Shown piece after piece: positions 34,240-44,742 of a DNA stretch of 45,963 nucleotides. Origin of the DNA: Eubacteriales Family XIII. Incertae Sedis bacterium (lineage in GTDB: Bacteria; Bacillota; Clostridia; Peptostreptococcales; Anaerovoracaceae); contig JAISJM010000041.1 of NCBI GenBank assembly GCA_031261525.1, positions 1 to 45,963 of the forward strand, in the 5' to 3' direction. The notes beneath the pieces were generated by a model. It was not told the DNA's origin. It made no database searches and saw only the letters and a list, made by a program, of their open reading frames with translations. Made by a program: the position numbers and the translations under genes. Position 1 is the stretch's first letter. Every line of letters begins with the position of its first letter.

Positions 34240-35859
34240 TTAGAGACTGCGTACCTTATCGCGTAGTGGCAAGATACTAGCAGGTGAGACAGACAACTCG
34301 TCAATCCCCATCTTCAAAAATGTCTCTGTAAGTTCCAAATTCGCGCCAAGTTCCCCGCAGATTCCAATCCACTTTCCTTCCGCATGTGCGGCATCCGCTG
34401 CCATCTTGATTGCTCTGAGCACTGATGGATGCGCTGGATCGTAGAACTTACCGAGCGAGTTATTCTGCCGATCAAGCGCGAGTGTATACTGCGTCAAATC
34501 ATTCGTACCGATGCTAAAGAAATCCACAAGCGTTGCAAACTCTGGCGCTAAGAAGACGGATGCGGGCGTCTCAATCATGATACCCGTCTCCACATCTTCC
34601 CGGAACAGTTGTCCCTCTTCGCGAAGCTCCGCCTTGACTTCATCGATATAACTATAGATTTCTTCAATCTCACCAACCGAGATAATCATAGGGAACATGA
34701 TGCAAATGTTGCCATAGACGGCTGCCCGAAATAACGCTCTTAATTGTGTCTTAAAGACCTCTGGGCGCGTAAGACAAATTCGTATCCCGCGCAAACCTAG
34801 CGCAGGATTCTCCTCTGGTGCGAGCTCAAAATACGCCGCTTGCTTGTCCGCTCCGATATCGAGTGTCCGAATAATCGTACGCTTGTCACCCATCGTCTGC
34901 GCCATCTTCTTGTAGACTTCAAACTGCGCATCTTCCGTAGGATAGGTCTGAGACTCCATATAGAGAAACTCGCTTCGAAAGAGTCCAATCCCACCTGCAT
35001 CGTTTTCCACAACGGATTCTAAGTCATTCAGATTGCCAGCATTGGCGTAGATATGAATCTTACGCCCATCTTTGGTGATATTTTCCTTGCCTTTTAGTTC
35101 GTCTAATTTCTTGAGATGTACTTCATGCTCTTTCTTTTTCGCAAGCATTGCTGCGATAGTCTCTTCATCAGGTTCTATATACAATAAGCCTGTGAAACCA
35201 TCAAGAATCGCGTCCTTGCCGTTTAAATCTGATGAAAGTGATACCCCTACTTTGACAATTGCAGGGATTCCCATTGTACGCGCGAGTATCGCCGTATGAG
35301 AAGTGACAGAACCTTCAATCGTTGCAAATGCAAGCAAATTCTTCTTGTCGAGCTGCACGGTTTCAGACGGAGCAAAGTCCTCCGCAACAAGGATTGCAGG
35401 GCTACCAAGCCTTACCGAATTGTCCATCTCTGGACTTAAAATCGAGACAATCCGTGAACTGATATCGTGGATATCTGCGGCGCGACCTTGCATATAGGGA
35501 TCGTCCATGCTTGCAAATAGTTCGGCGAATGCATTTTCAGTCTCCGTCACCGCATATTCGGCGTTTACCTTCCTTGTCGTGATATTTTCAATGATTGAAT
35601 CATTGTAGTCTGGATCGTCAAGCATCATCTGATGAATCTCAAAGATGAATGCATGCTCTTCGCCTACTTCGATAAGTGCTTTATCATAAATTCCTTCCAG
35701 CTGCTCTTTTGCTGCCGCTTTCGCTACTTCATAGCGTGCAATTTCGTCTTCAATATTCTCTATCTCATATTTCTCTGGTGCACTGTCAGATTTCCCAAAA
35801 TAATGAATGGGTCCGATGGCAATGCCTTGAAATACACTTATTCCTTCAATTGTAAACAT
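34240..35859 (-). CDS. ptsI: PTS enzyme I (phosphoenolpyruvate-protein phosphotransferase)
   Basis: Cytoplasmic first step of the PTS, taking phosphate from PEP and giving it to HPr. At 539 aa it is slightly shorter than the usual 570-575. The phospho-His is in GSVTSHTAILAR (H188). The PEP-binding barrel is complete, with GIGLFRSEFLYM, FRTLDIGADKQ-like IIRTLDIGADKQ, NPALGLRGIR, GIMIETPASV, FFSIGTNDLTQYTLALDR and GICGELGAN. The ATG at 35859 follows GAGGA. It lies 14 nt after the 6-phospho-beta-glucosidase gene as the last gene of the operon. No ptsH is nearby. Linkage of enzyme I to a sugar-specific operon is unusual, and a second general copy may exist elsewhere. Confidence 0.95.
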   Translation of the reverse strand: MFTIEGISVFQGIAIGPIHYFGKSDSAPEKYEIENIEDEIARYEVAKAAAKEQLEGIYDKALIEVGEEHAFIFEIHQMMLDDPDYNDSIIENITTRKVNAEYAVTETENAFAELFASMDDPYMQGRAADIHDISSRIVSILSPEMDNSVRLGSPAILVAEDFAPSETVQLDKKNLLAFATIEGSVTSHTAILARTMGIPAIVKVGVSLSSDLNGKDAILDGFTGLLYIEPDEETIAAMLAKKKEHEVHLKKLDELKGKENITKDGRKIHIYANAGNLNDLESVVENDAGGIGLFRSEFLYMESQTYPTEDAQFEVYKKMAQTMGDKRTIIRTLDIGADKQAAYFELAPEENPALGLRGIRICLTRPEVFKTQLRALFRAAVYGNICIMFPMIISVGEIEEIYSYIDEVKAELREEGQLFREDVETGIMIETPASVFLAPEFATLVDFFSIGTNDLTQYTLALDRQNNSLGKFYDPAHPSVLRAIKMAADAAHAEGKWIGICGELGANLELTETFLKMGIDELSVSPASILPLRDKVRSL

Positions 35860-35873
35860 TCTACATCCTCACA

Positions 35874-39241
<3,368 letters not shown>

Positions 39242-39270
39242 CTAATTACTTCATAAAAATACGAAATCTG

Positions 39271-39299
39271 AAGGTTTGGCCAACCTAATGTCACCATCC
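39271..39299 (-). promoter_or_regulatory. RAT-like antiterminator element before the permease gene
   Basis: Minus-strand sequence beginning GGATGGTGACAT and ending GGCCAAACCT closely matches the LicT/BglG RNA target. It lies in the 177-nt gap between licT and the EIIBCA gene. The following sequence can form only a weak 5-bp hairpin (CTTCA/TGAAG) with no T-run, so a functional terminator is not evident. It may be a decayed or low-strength second control point. Confidence 0.55.
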
Positions 39300-39397
39300 A
39301 ATATTATTGACATTTGCATCTGTCAAATGCCTTATAATCGCTAATCGCTTCTTATCCTCCTTTCCCTATCAGCGTTAAGATTCATTCTGGTAATTGC

Positions 39398-40246
39398 CTA
39401 TCGCTCCGTCTTATAAATCACACGTTCAATATGAATCGTAAGGTATAATTTTTCTTCATTTGATATGGCATAGTTATATTTTTCTGAGATGAATACAGCA
39501 ATTTTCTTCACACACTCATAAGAATTCTGATACTTCACTTTAATTACATTGAGCAAATCATCCTCATCATGTTGATCTGCATAAATCTTGTGGTGCACAA
39601 GTCGCTGCGCAAACCACTTCAGATGCGTGATAAATCGATAAAAATAAACCGAATCTTCGTCAAAGTTGACATTGAAAAAATACTTTACGATGGAAGAAAT
39701 CTCTTGCATGACGGACGTGATTTCATAGACATCTTTAATATCCTCTTCCATACGCGCGTTTACAAAATGAATTGCGATAAATCCAGCTTCATCATCGGGC
39801 AAATGAACACCAATACGGTCCTCAATAATCTCCAATGCTTTCATACCAATTGCAAATTCGTCTGGATAAAATCTCCTGATATCCCAAAGCAACGCATTGC
39901 TGATGGCAATACCATCACGATACCGACAGACAGCCGTATAAATGTGATCGACCAATGAGATATAGATAGAATCATTTAATAATTTTTCATCCAAATGCTT
40001 CTTTGCATAGGTGATGATATCTTCGCCAAGTTCTAAATGTGCCATCGGAATATCAACAATAAGTTCCTGAAAATGATGATTGGCATCTTGACTTGACAAT
40101 TGAAATACCTTATCAATCGCTGAGGAATCCACGGCATCGCCACACTTCTTTTGAAATGCGATACCACACCCCATAACGATTCGTTCTAATCCTTTTTCAT
40201 CATGAATAACAACAACATTATTATTTAGTATCTTCTCAATTATCAT
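39398..40246 (-). CDS. licT: BglG/LicT-family transcriptional antiterminator
   Basis: RNA-binding antiterminator controlled by PTS phosphorylation. The 282-aa protein has an N-terminal CAT RNA-binding domain (MIIEKILNNNVVVIHDEKG to ~55) and two PRD domains. Candidate regulatory His residues are H101 and H160 in PRD1 (LVDHIYTA, FIAIHFVNA), and H208 and a late one in PRD2 (FITHLKWF, YLTIHIERV). The ATG at 40246 follows GGGGGAAAC; the longer frame to 40276 would begin inside the leader terminator and is rejected. Expected action: when beta-glucosides are present, EII stops phosphorylating PRD1, LicT binds the RAT RNA upstream and lets transcription run through the operon. Confidence 0.95.
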   Translation of the reverse strand: MIIEKILNNNVVVIHDEKGLERIVMGCGIAFQKKCGDAVDSSAIDKVFQLSSQDANHHFQELIVDIPMAHLELGEDIITYAKKHLDEKLLNDSIYISLVDHIYTAVCRYRDGIAISNALLWDIRRFYPDEFAIGMKALEIIEDRIGVHLPDDEAGFIAIHFVNARMEEDIKDVYEITSVMQEISSIVKYFFNVNFDEDSVYFYRFITHLKWFAQRLVHHKIYADQHDEDDLLNVIKVKYQNSYECVKKIAVFISEKYNYAISNEEKLYLTIHIERVIYKTER

Positions 40247-40256
40247 TGTTTCCCCC

Positions 40257-40343
40257 AGAAAATAATAAAAACCCATTTACAAAAATAACATGTGACGCAT
40301 GTCTTTTTGTAAATAGGTTTAGCTTGCTGCGCAATCACTATCC
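40257..40343 (-). promoter_or_regulatory. RAT antiterminator and leader terminator of the bgl operon
   Basis: On the minus strand a ~29-nt RAT (GGATAGTGATTGCGCAGCAA then GCTAAACCT, 40314-40343) overlaps the 5' arm of a strong terminator. The terminator stem pairs 40298-40317 with 40272-40292 (about 19 bp, loop 40293-40297) and is followed by TTTTTATTATTTT. The mutually exclusive folding is classic for LicT control. The terminator ends 11 nt before the licT ATG. Confidence 0.92.
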
Positions 40344-40358
40344 GTTTTTTACATTTAA

Positions 40359-40387
40359 ATCTTAACACACGAAAATCTATAATGCAA
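40359..40387 (-). promoter_or_regulatory. Promoter of the licT-bgl operon
   Basis: TTGCAT (40382-40387) and TAAGAT (40359-40364) are 17 bp apart on the minus strand. The predicted start near 40352 lies about 9 nt before the RAT. The -35 box overlaps the first codons of the ATPase gene fragment on the other strand. Confidence 0.65.
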
Positions 40388-40510
40388 GAGGAAATATTTG
40401 GGGAACTAAATGCATGGAAACGCGGAAAATCAGAAAAACCACTTATTGTTATTGGAGCAAGACAAATCGGCAAGACCTATATCATTGATAAATTTTGCAG
40501 AAATGAGTAA
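40382..40510 (+). pseudogene. N-terminal fragment of an AAA/DUF4143 ATPase gene
   Basis: A 42-codon open frame beginning MQEEIFGELNAWKRGKSEKP contains a full Walker A loop (GARQIGKT) and then stops after CRNE. It aligns with residues ~4-45 of the intact 427-aa ATPase at 32722-34005 (LKTWKRKADRKPLMIYGARQVGKT). The remaining ~380 codons are missing and a terminator hairpin follows at once. It is best read as a deletion remnant, and its 5' end now forms part of the licT promoter region. Confidence 0.75.
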
Positions 40511-40540
40511 AACCTGCGTTATCTCACTCACGCAGGTTTT
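40509..40540. terminator. Bidirectional terminator downstream of the antiporter gene
   Basis: An 11-bp perfect stem (AAAACCTGCGT at 40509-40519 with 40530-40540, 10-nt loop) has T residues on both outer sides. It lies 69 nt past the antiporter stop on the minus strand and directly after the ATPase fragment on the plus strand. Confidence 0.8.
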
Positions 40541-40609
40541 GATTCATTTAGAAATTTCTATATACTATTTTTATATTCATGATTGATTTCTGTGCAGTGA
40601 ACTTTCATT

Positions 40610-42082
40610 TTACTGCAAAATCACAAAAAAAACAATCGTATCAAGGATGAACACTGGAATCAAGAAACGTAGCGACCACCACATATAGCCGAAAAAGCTT
40701 GGCATTTTCACACCATTTTCTTCTGCAATGGAACGAACCATAAAGTTTGGCGCATTGCCGATGTAGGTATTTGCGCCCATGAATACGGCACCTGCGGAAA
40801 TGGCAATCAATAGTGGTGCGGCAATGCTGCCGACCGCTGTTGCAAGACCTGGTGTGTTCAGAGAACCTGCCGTTGTCATAAATACAAGGTAAGTCGGTGC
40901 GTTATCAAGGAAGGATGACAGGATACCAGTTGCCCAGAAGAATTGCCATGGCTTCGTGAGTCCGAGTTCGCCACCTCGCGCATTGAGGATTTCGAGTGCT
41001 GGAATCATCGTGATGAAAATACCAATAAAGAGGCAGCCGACTTCTTGAATGGGTGCCCATGAGAAATTATTGGCTTCATGAAGCTCTTTTTTTGTCGTCT
41101 TGATGGATAGGAATCCTGCAATCAGAATGAGTATCATCTGGACTGCGTTGTTGCCTGGAAGCACCAATCCATAGGGAAGTGGGATTCCAGTTGCCTCGCC
41201 AGCAGCATTTGTAAAGGTATCCGTCAATGCGCCGGAAAGGATTACGGCGCAAACGATGATTGCGAGGAATATAAAATTGTGAAGTCCTTCTACATGCAAC
41301 TTTTCTTGCGGTTCATCTACGATTGGTTTTCTACCTGCGGCAAGCTCTTTTTTCAACAAGCTTCGATCGATAAAGAAAAATGCAATCAACAATATCACGA
41401 CATTGAAGAGCAAAATCGGTGCAAGTCTCATCGTCCAGAAAAATGGTACGCCTCTTAGGAATCCTAAGAAAAGTGGTGGATCACCAAGTGGTGTCAAACA
41501 GCCACCAATATTGGATACGAGGAAAATGAAAAACACGACAACGTGCACTTTCTTCTCACGCCAAGCATTTGCCTTAAGAATTGGTCTGATCATGAGCATG
41601 GATGCGCCCGTTGTACCAACCCAGCTGGCAATGATAATGCCTACAATCAGTAAAATTAAGTTCACTTTCGTCGAACCAGCAAGCGATCCCTTCAAAACGA
41701 TACCGCCAGAAACAGCGAAGAGTCCGAGTAATAGGACAATGAATGGTAGATAATCTAACGCGACCGTGTGAAAAAAGGCATGACCCGCATCACTAGGTCC
41801 AAATCCAATTGCAAATGGAATCAAAAATACGAGAGACCAAGCAATCGCCACATTGAACAGGTTATGTTCCCACCAATCTGGCTTAAATAACGGAAATAAT
41901 GCAATTGAGAGCAGCATGCCAACAAATGGAATGATGCTCCAGATTGGGAGTAAATTACCCAAGGTTTCACCTTCTGCGCCTCCATGCTCTGTAAGAAAAC
42001 TCGGAATCGTCAGCAGGATTACCGCCACGATTATGAGCCCCCATCTTACTTTGGGAGAAACAATGCTTTTTGAATGTACCAA
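40610..42082 (-). CDS. NhaD/CitMHS-type sodium:proton antiporter
   Basis: Polytopic membrane protein of the ion-transporter superfamily, 490 aa with about 12 hydrophobic segments. Re-entrant-type motifs are SNIGGCLTPLGDPPLFLGFL (~200-220) and FLDNAPTYLVF, with WVGTTGASMLMIRPIL and GANTYIGNAPNFMVRS, matching the CitMHS_2 group annotated as Na+/H+ antiporters. The start chosen is TTG at 42082, because GGAGG ends 7 nt before it; a longer frame to 42097 would place the binding site inside the gene. It is a single-gene unit with a terminator after it. Substrate is inferred from family; organic anion transport is an alternative. Confidence 0.85.
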   Translation of the reverse strand: MVHSKSIVSPKVRWGLIIVAVILLTIPSFLTEHGGAEGETLGNLLPIWSIIPFVGMLLSIALFPLFKPDWWEHNLFNVAIAWSLVFLIPFAIGFGPSDAGHAFFHTVALDYLPFIVLLLGLFAVSGGIVLKGSLAGSTKVNLILLIVGIIIASWVGTTGASMLMIRPILKANAWREKKVHVVVFFIFLVSNIGGCLTPLGDPPLFLGFLRGVPFFWTMRLAPILLFNVVILLIAFFFIDRSLLKKELAAGRKPIVDEPQEKLHVEGLHNFIFLAIIVCAVILSGALTDTFTNAAGEATGIPLPYGLVLPGNNAVQMILILIAGFLSIKTTKKELHEANNFSWAPIQEVGCLFIGIFITMIPALEILNARGGELGLTKPWQFFWATGILSSFLDNAPTYLVFMTTAGSLNTPGLATAVGSIAAPLLIAISAGAVFMGANTYIGNAPNFMVRSIAEENGVKMPSFFGYMWWSLRFLIPVFILDTIVFFVILQ

Positions 42083-42358
42083 ATCTAAATCCTCCAATTA
42101 ACAGCTAATATAATAAAAAACCACAACTATTTAATAGTAACAAATTTTACGGTTATTGTCACATGATAATGGCAGGAATAATATGAACATCTTGCTATAT
42201 TCACAAAGTAAAACTTGTGGAAATATAACAACATAAAGGAACGTGTCGGGCTGACACCGTGTACAAATCATCTTTCATAATGATACAATGAGGATTTTGT
42301 ATTTGATGTTATAATTGTTTTATAGATATAATCAATACAAATAAGGAGTGGAAATATA

Positions 42359-43396
42359 ATGGTCATTCAAGATATCCCAAAATTACGATTATTGAATCAG
42401 CAGCTGATTTTATCAAAACTCACCACCCCCAAAGAGGTCGTACAGTGGATGGGCGCAATGCAGGCGCAAGACTACAAGGCATCCATTTGTGCAACCTGTA
42501 TTCGTTTGGCAAATGTCGCAAATGATACAAATTCCACATATGAAGAAGTTGAAGCCGCATTTAACGACGGTGAATTTGTTCGTACGCATGTCTTGCGTCC
42601 GACATGGCATTTGGTTGCTGCAGAAGATATTCGATGGTTATTGGAACTGACCGCGCCAAGAATTAAAGCGCAGACCCATGCACGCGATATCGCTTTGGGA
42701 TTGAATGAGTCTGATTTCGAAAAAAGCAACGCTGTCTTTACACAAGCATTGCGTGGCGATTTTCACCTTCTCCGTGAGGAATTGGCACAAGTATTAGAGG
42801 ATGCGGGAATTGATTCAAGTGGTTATCGTCTTGCCCATTTGCTTATGAGAGCTGAGCTTGATGCCGTGATTTGCAGTGGTGCACGTCGTGGCATGAAGCA
42901 AACTTACGCCCTGCTAAGCGAAAGAGCCCCGATGACAAAGCAATTTAACAGAGAGACAGCCCTCGCTATGCTGGCAATGCGATATTTTACAAGCAGAGGT
43001 CCCGCCACATTGAAAGATTTTATCTGGTGGTCAGGTCTGACAACTCGTGATGCGCGGCAGGCAATTGCCATGACAGAAGGCAAAATCATATCTGCCGAAA
43101 TCACCTCAACAGATATCTGTGCACAGACTTATTATTTTCATCATCGTCTACAGGATATAAAAAATGCAACAGATTGGTCGAAGCTAGATGAAATTACGCG
43201 CGAAAAAATACACCATTTGCCCGCTTTTGATGAATATCTCATCGCATACACCGACAGAAGTGCTGTAATCGCTCCTGCGCATATGAGTAAAGCAATTGCT
43301 AGCAATGGCATCTTTCGCCCAACGATACTGCATAATGGCATCGTCACTGGGACATGGAAAGATACGAACAAAGGAATGGTAGAGTCTTATTTTTAA
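42359..43396 (+). CDS. AlkZ-type winged-helix DNA glycosylase, C-terminus probably truncated
   Basis: A 345-aa HTH_42 protein of the family that includes AlkZ and YcaQ, which remove bulky alkyl adducts or crosslinked bases. The proposed catalytic QxQ is seen as MQAQD (Q35, Q37). Tandem winged helices follow, with LRPTWHLVAAEDIRWLL, SRGPATLKDFIWWSGL and LPAFDEYLIAYTDRS. The frame ends shortly after FRPTILHNGIVTGTWK. Relatives usually continue for another ~35-50 residues with the last beta strands and a helix. The ATG at 42359 has AAGGAG 10 nt upstream. Its stop overlaps the stop of the small convergent gene. The protein may still be active, or may be an early decay product. Confidence 0.82.
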   Translation: MVIQDIPKLRLLNQQLILSKLTTPKEVVQWMGAMQAQDYKASICATCIRLANVANDTNSTYEEVEAAFNDGEFVRTHVLRPTWHLVAAEDIRWLLELTAPRIKAQTHARDIALGLNESDFEKSNAVFTQALRGDFHLLREELAQVLEDAGIDSSGYRLAHLLMRAELDAVICSGARRGMKQTYALLSERAPMTKQFNRETALAMLAMRYFTSRGPATLKDFIWWSGLTTRDARQAIAMTEGKIISAEITSTDICAQTYYFHHRLQDIKNATDWSKLDEITREKIHHLPAFDEYLIAYTDRSAVIAPAHMSKAIASNGIFRPTILHNGIVTGTWKDTNKGMVESYF

Positions 43397-43533
43397 TCGA
43401 TGCCCAGGTAATCCTCGACGTCAAAATCAAAATCTTTGATGCGCTCGCCGTACTTGTCGTATTTCACAGGACTCTCTGTCCAATTGTCTTGCTCGTTATC
43501 TAAATACGTGTGTTTGTCTTCGTCTATATACAT
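43393..43533 (-). CDS. Small acidic protein, 46 aa
   Basis: An open frame starts MYIDEDKHTYLDNEQDNWTE and ends FDFDVEDYLGID. It is very acidic and rich in Tyr. The ATG at 43533 has GGAG 9 nt upstream. Its TAA overlaps the TAA of the glycosylase gene on the other strand. I do not recognise the family. The binding site, composition and compact convergent arrangement make it likely to be expressed, but no function can be offered. Confidence 0.6.
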   Translation of the reverse strand: MYIDEDKHTYLDNEQDNWTESPVKYDKYGERIKDFDFDVEDYLGID

Positions 43534-43629
43534 CTTTCTTTTCTCCATCTACTTTCATTTTTATATTTTACGCAATAGCCAATTGAAATAATCATATCAA
43601 GTTATTGAGGGCTACCCGTCATAGCCGCT

Positions 43630-43800
43630 CTATGTAACAGGGAAACTGTCGAGCATCGCCTTTGAGTAGACTGTGTTCCCAAACACTCCATCAGGTTGCA
43701 AGATTCGCCAAATCTCCGTAAGACCGACATCAAGCGATGACCAAAAATAAACGGTATTGATGGTGTAAACCTTTTTTATCAATTCATGCGCATCTATCGT
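43630..43800 (-). pseudogene. C-terminal fragment of a class I SAM-dependent methyltransferase
   Basis: The minus-strand frame reads KKVYTINTVYFWSSLDVGLT, then EIWRILQPDGVFGNTVYSKA and MLDSFPVT before a stop at 43630-43632. This is the region around motifs post-I to III of Methyltransf_11/25 proteins, where VYTINTVYFW.DLD.GL.EI.RVLKPGG is typical. The SAM-binding N-terminal half is absent, since upstream codons run into stops and the Fic fragment. Downstream the stop replaces a conserved basic residue. It is a remnant, not a gene. Confidence 0.65.
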
Positions 43801-43814
43801 CTTATGGAATGGAT

Positions 43815-44273
43815 CTATTCATCAGACAACACCACCCAGTGTCCCGTCTTGTCCGAACAATCCCTCGTTAATTTATTTTGGTCTCTTAATTGTTTGATAT
43901 GTCGTAGAACTGTTCTTCTGCTGATGCTGAGTTCTTCTGCAATTTCGTCGACTGTTATCTTGCTATTCAGTTTCATTCGCTCCAGAATTTTTACAGTGAC
44001 ATTTACAGTGACATCATCATTTGTTTCGGCATCTGCAGTCTTACTCGCTTCATCACTATACACACCAGGTGAAACTTCTCTCATCTTGTCATTCCATAAT
44101 ACGCTTAATTCACGATTCTTCAATACATGCGTACCGCCGATGAGTAAATTTTCAAAAAAAAGTTCGAGAAAAAGCATGTTTTTATCTATCTTTCTGACAC
44201 CATTCCAATAATTTGCTCTCACCAGAGACTTTCTGAAATATCTTGAATTTTCTTCAAATGGTCTATTATCCAC
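43815..44273 (-). pseudogene. C-terminal remnant of a Fic-family protein with winged helix
   Basis: The 152-codon frame opens VDNRPFEENSRYFRKSLVRA and continues LELFFENLLIGGTHVLKNREL, which resembles the end of the catalytic domain in Fic proteins of Firmicutes. A linker and a complete winged helix follow (ITVDEIAEELSISRRTVLRHIKQL). The Fic core motif HxFx(D/E)GNGR is missing and would lie upstream. The only start is a GTG in the middle of the domain with no ribosome binding site. Immediately upstream is a truncated antitoxin start, so an internal deletion probably removed the antitoxin C-terminus and Fic N-terminus together. Confidence 0.6.
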
Positions 44274-44274
44274 A

Positions 44275-44349
44275 TCAGGCTGTACGCCAATTTTTATATC
44301 GTTGCTGCCGATCCGCCGTTTCAGCAGGAGTGTATGTGATATCTGGCAT
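44275..44349 (-). pseudogene. N-terminal remnant of a VbhA-like antitoxin of a Fic module
   Basis: A 24-codon frame beginning MPDITYTPAETADRQQRYKN and ending WRTA looks like the N-terminus of the small antitoxins that precede Fic genes in many Clostridia (TPAET...R...Y.NW.TAIGLQ.VDGL). It breaks off at the conserved NWRTA with a TGA created at the junction with the Fic fragment. The resemblance is from memory and the piece is short. Confidence 0.45.
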
Positions 44350-44444
44350 TATCTATTCCCACTCGACCCAGATAGATTATTCTGGGTTAGAAATGCTGGT
44401 TTTTCAACGTTTGCAGCATACACATTTGTGTCTAATTTTTCCAT
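44349..44444 (-). CDS. Possible 31-aa small ORF upstream of the antitoxin remnant
   Basis: The frame starts MEKLDTNVYAANVEKPAFLT and ends SGSSGNR. Its TAA overlaps the ATG of the antitoxin remnant as TAATG, suggestive of coupling. No clear ribosome binding site and no recognised family. It may be a leader peptide or chance. Confidence 0.25.
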   Translation of the reverse strand: MEKLDTNVYAANVEKPAFLTQNNLSGSSGNR

Positions 44445-44742
44445 TATTCTGGTTTTCGCCGGTTTTTAGTAGCAAAATAGTAGCAGAAAATTCTGCGAAT
44501 CTATCTTTTCGCGAATTCCCAAAACCATTAGTTTTCGTGAAGTTTTGGGGATTTCGTGCGATGCTAAATTTTCTACACGGCGTATAGAGAATTCGCCAAA
44601 GTAATCACTTTTGTTGAGTTTGGCGAGGTTTGTTCATCAGCGGTGTTACCTCTTGGGTGATATGAAAATTTCAAGGTGCGTGGTAGAGTCATTATACTGC
44701 GTTCTACCAATTTTTACACTGCCATTAGATTCAGCAACATTC
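44445..44742. other. Gene-free AT-rich segment with several hairpins
   Basis: No coding frame is convincing on either strand. Visible structures are GCAGAAAATTCTGC (44483 region), an 8-bp stem CCCAAAAC/GTTTTGGG (44518-44525 with 44542-44549) and, just outside, CCCAGA/TCTGGG (44368-44387). It separates two decayed genes and may be old intergenic or recombination-scar DNA. Confidence 0.5.

Noticed and set aside
40247..40276. Longer licT start at 40276
   Set aside because: It would place the first codons in the leader terminator hairpin, while the ATG at 40246 has a strong binding site and matches the family.
44352..44375. Sequence resembling the 3' end of guaA (VEWE stop), as used by integrating elements
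   Set aside because: The frame is closed by a stop seven codons upstream, so no guaA tail is present.
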